19,285 bases of DNA, from contig CAMDPJ010000015.1 of the NCBI GenBank assembly GCA_945903925.1, positions 1 through 19,285 of the forward strand, given 5' to 3'. The notes beneath the pieces were generated by a model, which made no database searches, was not told the origin of the DNA, and saw nothing but the letters and a program-made list of their open reading frames with translations. The stretch comes from Chryseobacterium gleum (GTDB lineage Bacteria > Bacteroidota > Bacteroidia > Flavobacteriales_C > GCA-002722245). The translations under genes were made by a program, and so were the position numbers. Positions within the stretch are counted from its first letter, which is position 1. Every line of letters begins with the position of its first letter. This document shows, piece by piece, positions 16,186 through 19,285 of this stretch.

Positions 16186-16883
16186 TGGTAAAAGAAGCTG
16201 TAATATTGGCTGGTGGCTTTGGTACGCGCCTTCAATCTGTTGTGGCCGATGTGCCCAAACCCATGGCACCGGTGAAAGGAAAACCTTTTCTGCAATACAT
16301 TCTCGATTACTGCATCAAACAGGGTATAGAAAGCGTTGTTCTTTCTACAGGCTACAAACACGAAGTCATTTTTTCTTTTTTTGGCTCACAATACAAAACA
16401 ATTCAAATTCAATACGCCCACGAAAAAGAACCATTAGGTACTGGAGGCGGAATTCAATTTGCGCTTCAAAAATGTTTAGATGAAAATGTAGTCGTTTTAA
16501 ATGGCGATACCTTTTTTGATGTGGATTTACAAGAATTAGAAAATCAGCATATCAAAGCACAAAGCGAGTTCTCTATCGCTGCTAAAAAAATGTATCATTT
16601 CAATCGTTACGGAATTATCCAAACTTTAGAAAATAGAATTACTGCCTTTGAAGAAAAACGAGCAGTAGAGGAAGGAATTATTAATGCGGGAGTGTACATC
16701 ATCAATAGAACTAAATTCTTAGCGCTCCAGCTTCCACAAAAATTCTCCATGGAGAAAAATTACATGGAAAAATTCTTTTTCTCTAAACCTTTTTATGCCT
16801 TTGAATTTAGTGGATACTTTATAGATATTGGTATTCCTGAGGATTACGAGAAAGTGCAGGTGGATTTTAAAAATAACTATTGA
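16185..16883 (+). CDS. hddC: D-glycero-alpha-D-manno-heptose 1-phosphate guanylyltransferase
   Basis: The 232-residue nucleotidyltransferase has the left-handed signature LAGGFGTRL (8-16), K25 in VPKPM (23-27), the base-binding GTGGG (85-89), the metal-binding NGD (106-108), and D214 in YFIDIGIPEDY (211-221). The family activates sugar 1-phosphates. In this operon the product is most likely GDP-D-glycero-alpha-D-manno-heptose, a donor used in capsules, O-antigens and S-layer glycans. The GTG at 16185 overlaps the last base of the gmhA stop; the following GTA codon cannot start. The gene ends at the TGA at 16881-16883, 19 bases before the large inverted repeat. The guanylyl (rather than adenylyl or cytidylyl) assignment relies on the operon partners, especially the GHMP kinase that yields the alpha-1-phosphate. 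Confidence 0.87.
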   Translation: MVKEAVILAGGFGTRLQSVVADVPKPMAPVKGKPFLQYILDYCIKQGIESVVLSTGYKHEVIFSFFGSQYKTIQIQYAHEKEPLGTGGGIQFALQKCLDENVVVLNGDTFFDVDLQELENQHIKAQSEFSIAAKKMYHFNRYGIIQTLENRITAFEEKRAVEEGIINAGVYIINRTKFLALQLPQKFSMEKNYMEKFFFSKPFYAFEFSGYFIDIGIPEDYEKVQVDFKNNY

Positions 16884-16902
16884 ATAGGATTTACGAGTAG
16901 GG

Positions 16903-16990
16903 CAATAGTTCCTTCGGGGTACCTCAGAATGACAACCACAGTACTGACGATTATTGTATGTCATCCTGAGGTACCCCGAAGGAACTATTG
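16903..16990. repeat. Large near-perfect inverted repeat (32-bp arms) between convergent genes
   Basis: The arm at 16903-16934 (starting CAATAGTTCCTTCGGGG) is the reverse complement of the arm at 16959-16990 with a single mismatch (A in CAGAATG against G in the pairing strand), around a 24-base loop. Beyond the arms, 16898-16900 and 16993-16995 also pair after a 2-base mismatch. It sits 19 bases from the end of both hddC and lspA. It could act as a bidirectional transcription barrier. However, there is no T-run after either arm, so it is not a standard intrinsic terminator. The block containing TCATCCTGAG and GAAGGA resembles repeat sequences I recall as dispersed in Bacteroidetes genomes. 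A small CAGTACTG palindrome lies in the loop at 16939-16946. Confidence 0.85.
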
Positions 16991-17009
16991 TACTAGTAAT
17001 TAACTTATA

Positions 17010-17717
17010 CTATTGATTATTTTCTGTAGAGATAACATTATCAGTCGCAGTTTTTTCAGGAACAACAGGCTCTTCAGGAGCCAAAAACTGCTCTCTAAAA
17101 TATTTTCTCTGGAACAACAAAATCATTAAAACACCAATGGTTATAGCTGAATCGGCAACATTAAAAATAGGAGGAAAAATATAGTCGCCACCCAAATCAA
17201 AGGGAATCCATTCGGGGTAACGCGCCGAAAAGAAAAGCATATCTACTACCTCTCCCTTTAAGAAACCTACTTTACCACTAAAATCGGGTAAGAAAGAAGC
17301 GGGTTCCATAATGTGGTAATCGCTTTCAGAGAAAATTTTACCATATAAAACGCTATCGATGATATTGCCTATAGCACCAGCTAAAATTAAAGCCAGACTG
17401 TACACCATACCGCCAATTTTACCGCCTTTAATTTTTTGCCACAAATAATAGCCAATCAAACTAACAGCAAAAATTCTAAAAGAAGTAAGCAACAATTTGG
17501 CGCCATCTTTTGGAAGAAAAGGAATCTCCCAACCGAAGGCCATTCCCGGATTCTCCACAAATTGAATTTGAAACCAACTTAATCCCAAAAAATCAAAAGA
17601 ATCGCCATAGGCGAAATTTGTTTTTACATAAAACTTCACCAGCTGATCTATCAATAGAACAGCGAAAATGGTGATAAGTGCTTTTTTAAGTTGTGATTTG
17701 TTGCCTTGCTCCTCCAT
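17010..17717 (-). CDS. lspA: Lipoprotein signal peptidase (signal peptidase II)
   Basis: The 235-residue membrane aspartic protease cleaves prolipoprotein signal peptides after lipid attachment. Family residues seen are VENPGMAFG (54-62), GNIIDSVLYG (118-127) and FNVADSAITIG (185-195). The catalytic aspartates are D121 and D189, and D24 in the first helix (LLIDQLVKFYVK) is also typical. About four membrane helices are predicted. Between the two catalytic blocks lies an extended segment (about 128-182, with MEPASFLPDF and GEVVDMLFF), longer than in E. coli LspA and typical of Bacteroidetes homologues as far as I recall. The start is the ATG at 17717; a TTG directly before it (17720) is less likely. 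It lies three bases after the DksA-like gene stop. Confidence 0.95.
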   Translation of the reverse strand: MEEQGNKSQLKKALITIFAVLLIDQLVKFYVKTNFAYGDSFDFLGLSWFQIQFVENPGMAFGWEIPFLPKDGAKLLLTSFRIFAVSLIGYYLWQKIKGGKIGGMVYSLALILAGAIGNIIDSVLYGKIFSESDYHIMEPASFLPDFSGKVGFLKGEVVDMLFFSARYPEWIPFDLGGDYIFPPIFNVADSAITIGVLMILLFQRKYFREQFLAPEEPVVPEKTATDNVISTENNQ

Positions 17718-17720
17718 CAA

Positions 17721-18125
17721 TTATTCACCTTTCGACAGTGCATTTTTAGCTTCAATACTCAAGGTTGTGTGAGGAACAATTTTCAATCTCTCTTTAGAAA
17801 TTAGTTTGCCTGTCTCTCTGCAAACGCCATAAGTATGGTTTTCAATTCTTACCAAAGCAGCTTGCAATTGCATAATGAATTTACGCTGACGGTGAGCTAA
17901 TGACGCAATTTTCTCACGATTCATAGATTCGCCGCCATCTTCCATCATGTTAGCAGTGCCAGCACTTTCCGTATCTGATTCATCAGAATGATCTAACTGC
18001 CCTTGAAAATGTTTTAAATCTATTTCAGCTTCCTCGATTTTCTCCTGGATAATTTTTTTGAATTCAGCTAGCTCTTTATCTGAGTATCTAACTTTTTCTT
18101 CTTTATTGCCTTTCTTTCCTGCCAT
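17721..18125 (-). CDS. DksA/TraR-family protein with reduced zinc finger
   Basis: The 134-residue protein has a basic N-terminus, a long coiled-coil-prone helical region (about 14-95) with an acidic Asp/Glu-rich middle (DHSDESDTES, 45-54), and a C-terminal DksA/TraR-like segment GVCRETGKLISKERL (100-114) followed by PHTTLSIEAK. Classic DksA has four zinc-binding cysteines; this protein has one, C102. The helical acidic tip suggests insertion into the RNA polymerase secondary channel, as for DksA, but regulation is inferred. It is tightly linked with ileS upstream (5-base gap) and lspA downstream, an order common in Bacteroidetes. The start ATG at 18125 is the only plausible one near the family length. 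Confidence 0.85.
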   Translation of the reverse strand: MAGKKGNKEEKVRYSDKELAEFKKIIQEKIEEAEIDLKHFQGQLDHSDESDTESAGTANMMEDGGESMNREKIASLAHRQRKFIMQLQAALVRIENHTYGVCRETGKLISKERLKIVPHTTLSIEAKNALSKGE

Positions 18126-18130
18126 AAACC

Positions 18131-19285
18131 CTAATTTAATTTATCAATACTTATTTCGGTTTTTAAATCTTCATCTATTTCCACCTCAACCCCACGCTCC
18201 ACGCTCAATACCCACTCTACATTATCGGCTAGCACTTCACTGCAAATGTAATTTTTATTATTGTCAATTGCAGCTACTATACCCTCTACAGTTTTAATTT
18301 TCAAAGTAATTCTATCGGTTAGCTCAAAGTTGCTGTCTTTACGAAGGTTTTGTACTCTGTTCACCAACTCTCTAGCAATTCCTTCTTCCTTTAAAATAGG
18401 AGAAATGGTCATGTCTAAAGCTACAGTTAATCTTCCTTCGTTGGCTACTGCCCATCCTGGAATATCTTCCGACAAAATTTCAACGTCTTCTAAAGTAAGA
18501 ATTATTTTCTCTCCTTCAATATCGAGGTCGAACGCATTAGTTCTTTCAAGGGTTGCAATATCGGCTTTATTAAACTTAGCAACCTCAGCAGCTATCTGCT
18601 TCATTTGCTTTTGATACTTGGGTCCGAGTACTTTAAAATTCGCCTTAATTTTTTTCACCAACACGCCAGAATCCTCAGTGAGGTATTCCAAATCTTTCAC
18701 GTTCACTTCCGACAATATCAAATCTTTAATTGCTTCCACCTGCAATTTAAATTTCTCATCCAAAATCGGAATCATAATTTTTTGCAAAGGCTGACGAACC
18801 TTGATTTTGTATTTTTTTCTCAAGCTCAACACCATCGATGAGAACGATTGCGCCAACTCCATTCTTTGCTCTAAGTCGGTGTCGATCGCACTTTCATTCA
18901 CCTCAGGAAAATCGCTCAAATGCACCGATTCTACTTTATGTTTATTGGTCACCGCATTTAAATCTCTAAACAATTGGTCCATGAAGAATGGCGCCAATGG
19001 AGCAGATAATTGCGATACTACTTCTAAACAAGTATACAATGTTTGGTAGGCTGCCATTTTATCCTGACCGTAATCGCCTTTCCAGAAACGTCTTCTGCAC
19101 AAACGCACATACCAGTTACTCAACTGCTCGCTCACAAAATCTTGCATAGCGCGCGCAGCTTTGGTTGGTTCGTATTCGGCCCATTGGGTATCTACTTCTT
19201 TAATTAAAGAGTTCAATTTAGAAATAATCCAACGGTCAATTTCTGGTCTTTCATTCAACGGAACCTCAGCCTCTGAATAGTTGAA
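18131..19285 (-). CDS. ileS: Isoleucyl-tRNA synthetase, C-terminal part (5' end outside window)
   Basis: The frame is open to the right edge, and 384 C-terminal residues are visible; the catalytic Rossmann core and the HIGH and KMSKS motifs lie beyond it. The segment starting NERPEIDRWIISKLNSL is the anticodon-binding helical domain, with NWYVRLCRRRFW and SAPLAPFFMDQLF typical of Ile/Val-type synthetases. The last roughly 190 residues (from about KIMIPILDE) lack the C-terminal Cys4 zinc finger of the E. coli enzyme. They instead look like the DUF5915-type tail of the eukaryote-like IleS class. Absence of the Zn finger is seen; the class assignment is inference. The gene continues into the DksA-like gene and lspA. 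Confidence 0.93.
   Translation of the reverse strand, partial: FNYSEAEVPLNERPEIDRWIISKLNSLIKEVDTQWAEYEPTKAARAMQDFVSEQLSNWYVRLCRRRFWKGDYGQDKMAAYQTLYTCLEVVSQLSAPLAPFFMDQLFRDLNAVTNKHKVESVHLSDFPEVNESAIDTDLEQRMELAQSFSSMVLSLRKKYKIKVRQPLQKIMIPILDEKFKLQVEAIKDLILSEVNVKDLEYLTEDSGVLVKKIKANFKVLGPKYQKQMKQIAAEVAKFNKADIATLERTNAFDLDIEGEKIILTLEDVEILSEDIPGWAVANEGRLTVALDMTISPILKEEGIARELVNRVQNLRKDSNFELTDRITLKIKTVEGIVAAIDNNKNYICSEVLADNVEWVLSVERGVEVEIDEDLKTEISIDKLN

Noticed and set aside
16142..16483. Alternative 113-residue frame inside gmhA/hddC
   Set aside because: It is out of frame with two strongly supported genes and its translation has no recognisable domain.
16903..16990. Simple intrinsic terminator interpretation of the large palindrome
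   Set aside because: Arms are unusually long and no T-run follows on either strand; kept as a repeat with possible barrier effect rather than called a terminator.
17718..17720. TTG start for lspA
   Set aside because: An ATG follows directly at 17717; the TTG adds one residue and is not needed.
1..19285. CRISPR arrays, tRNA, rRNA, transposase or phage genes
   Set aside because: No regularly spaced direct repeats, tRNA-like cloverleaf, or integrase/transposase motifs were seen by eye on either strand.

Overview
The window looks like a chromosomal piece of an AT-rich Bacteroidota (Bacteroidetes) bacterium. Supporting signs are the A-rich start regions with no clear Shine-Dalgarno sequences, an SLBB-rich outer-membrane export protein without a lipoprotein cysteine, and the conserved block ileS / DksA-like gene / lspA with a one-cysteine DksA-like protein and an elongated LspA. 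This taxonomic call is inference from gene style and order.

Layout. (1) From 14499 leftward to the left edge runs one long minus-strand operon of 13 genes with overlaps or gaps of only a few bases, apart from one 66-base gap before the last gene. In transcription order: Wza-like/SLBB export protein, Wzz-like chain-length protein, legionaminate-type NeuB synthase, N-formyltransferase, TIM-barrel isomerase-like protein, CBS-domain/DegT aminotransferase fusion, CMP-nonulosonate cytidylyltransferase, GT-B-like putative glycosyltransferase, Wzx flippase, SAM methyltransferase, a second divergent NeuB synthase, PhyH-type Fe(II)/2OG dioxygenase, and a NeuC/LegG-type hydrolysing 2-epimerase cut by the window edge. 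(2) Divergently, 14600-16883 (+) holds a three-gene GDP-D-glycero-D-manno-heptose set (hddA-gmhA-hddC); the matching phosphatase gmhB is not here. The 100-base divergent spacer contains a perfect 10-bp inverted repeat. (3) The convergent gap 16884-17009 holds a near-perfect 32-bp-arm inverted repeat that looks like a dispersed palindromic element. (4) 17010 to the right edge (-) is housekeeping: lspA, a DksA/TraR-like gene and the 3' part of ileS.

How it works together (inference): the operon makes, activates, transfers, flips and exports a surface glycan (capsule, O-antigen or glycoprotein glycan) containing one or two nonulosonic acids. The aminotransferase, formyltransferase, epimerase, synthase and cytidylyltransferase set suggests an N-formylated legionaminic- or pseudaminic-like sugar, further tailored by a methyltransferase and a dioxygenase. 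The heptose operon probably feeds the same glycan. A 4,6-dehydratase, N-acetyltransferase, Wzy polymerase, initiating transferase and gmhB are not seen and may lie beyond the left edge or elsewhere.

The most interesting parts are the CBS-aminotransferase fusion, the paired dissimilar NeuB enzymes, the formyltransferase/TIM-barrel/dioxygenase tailoring genes, and the two inverted repeats.
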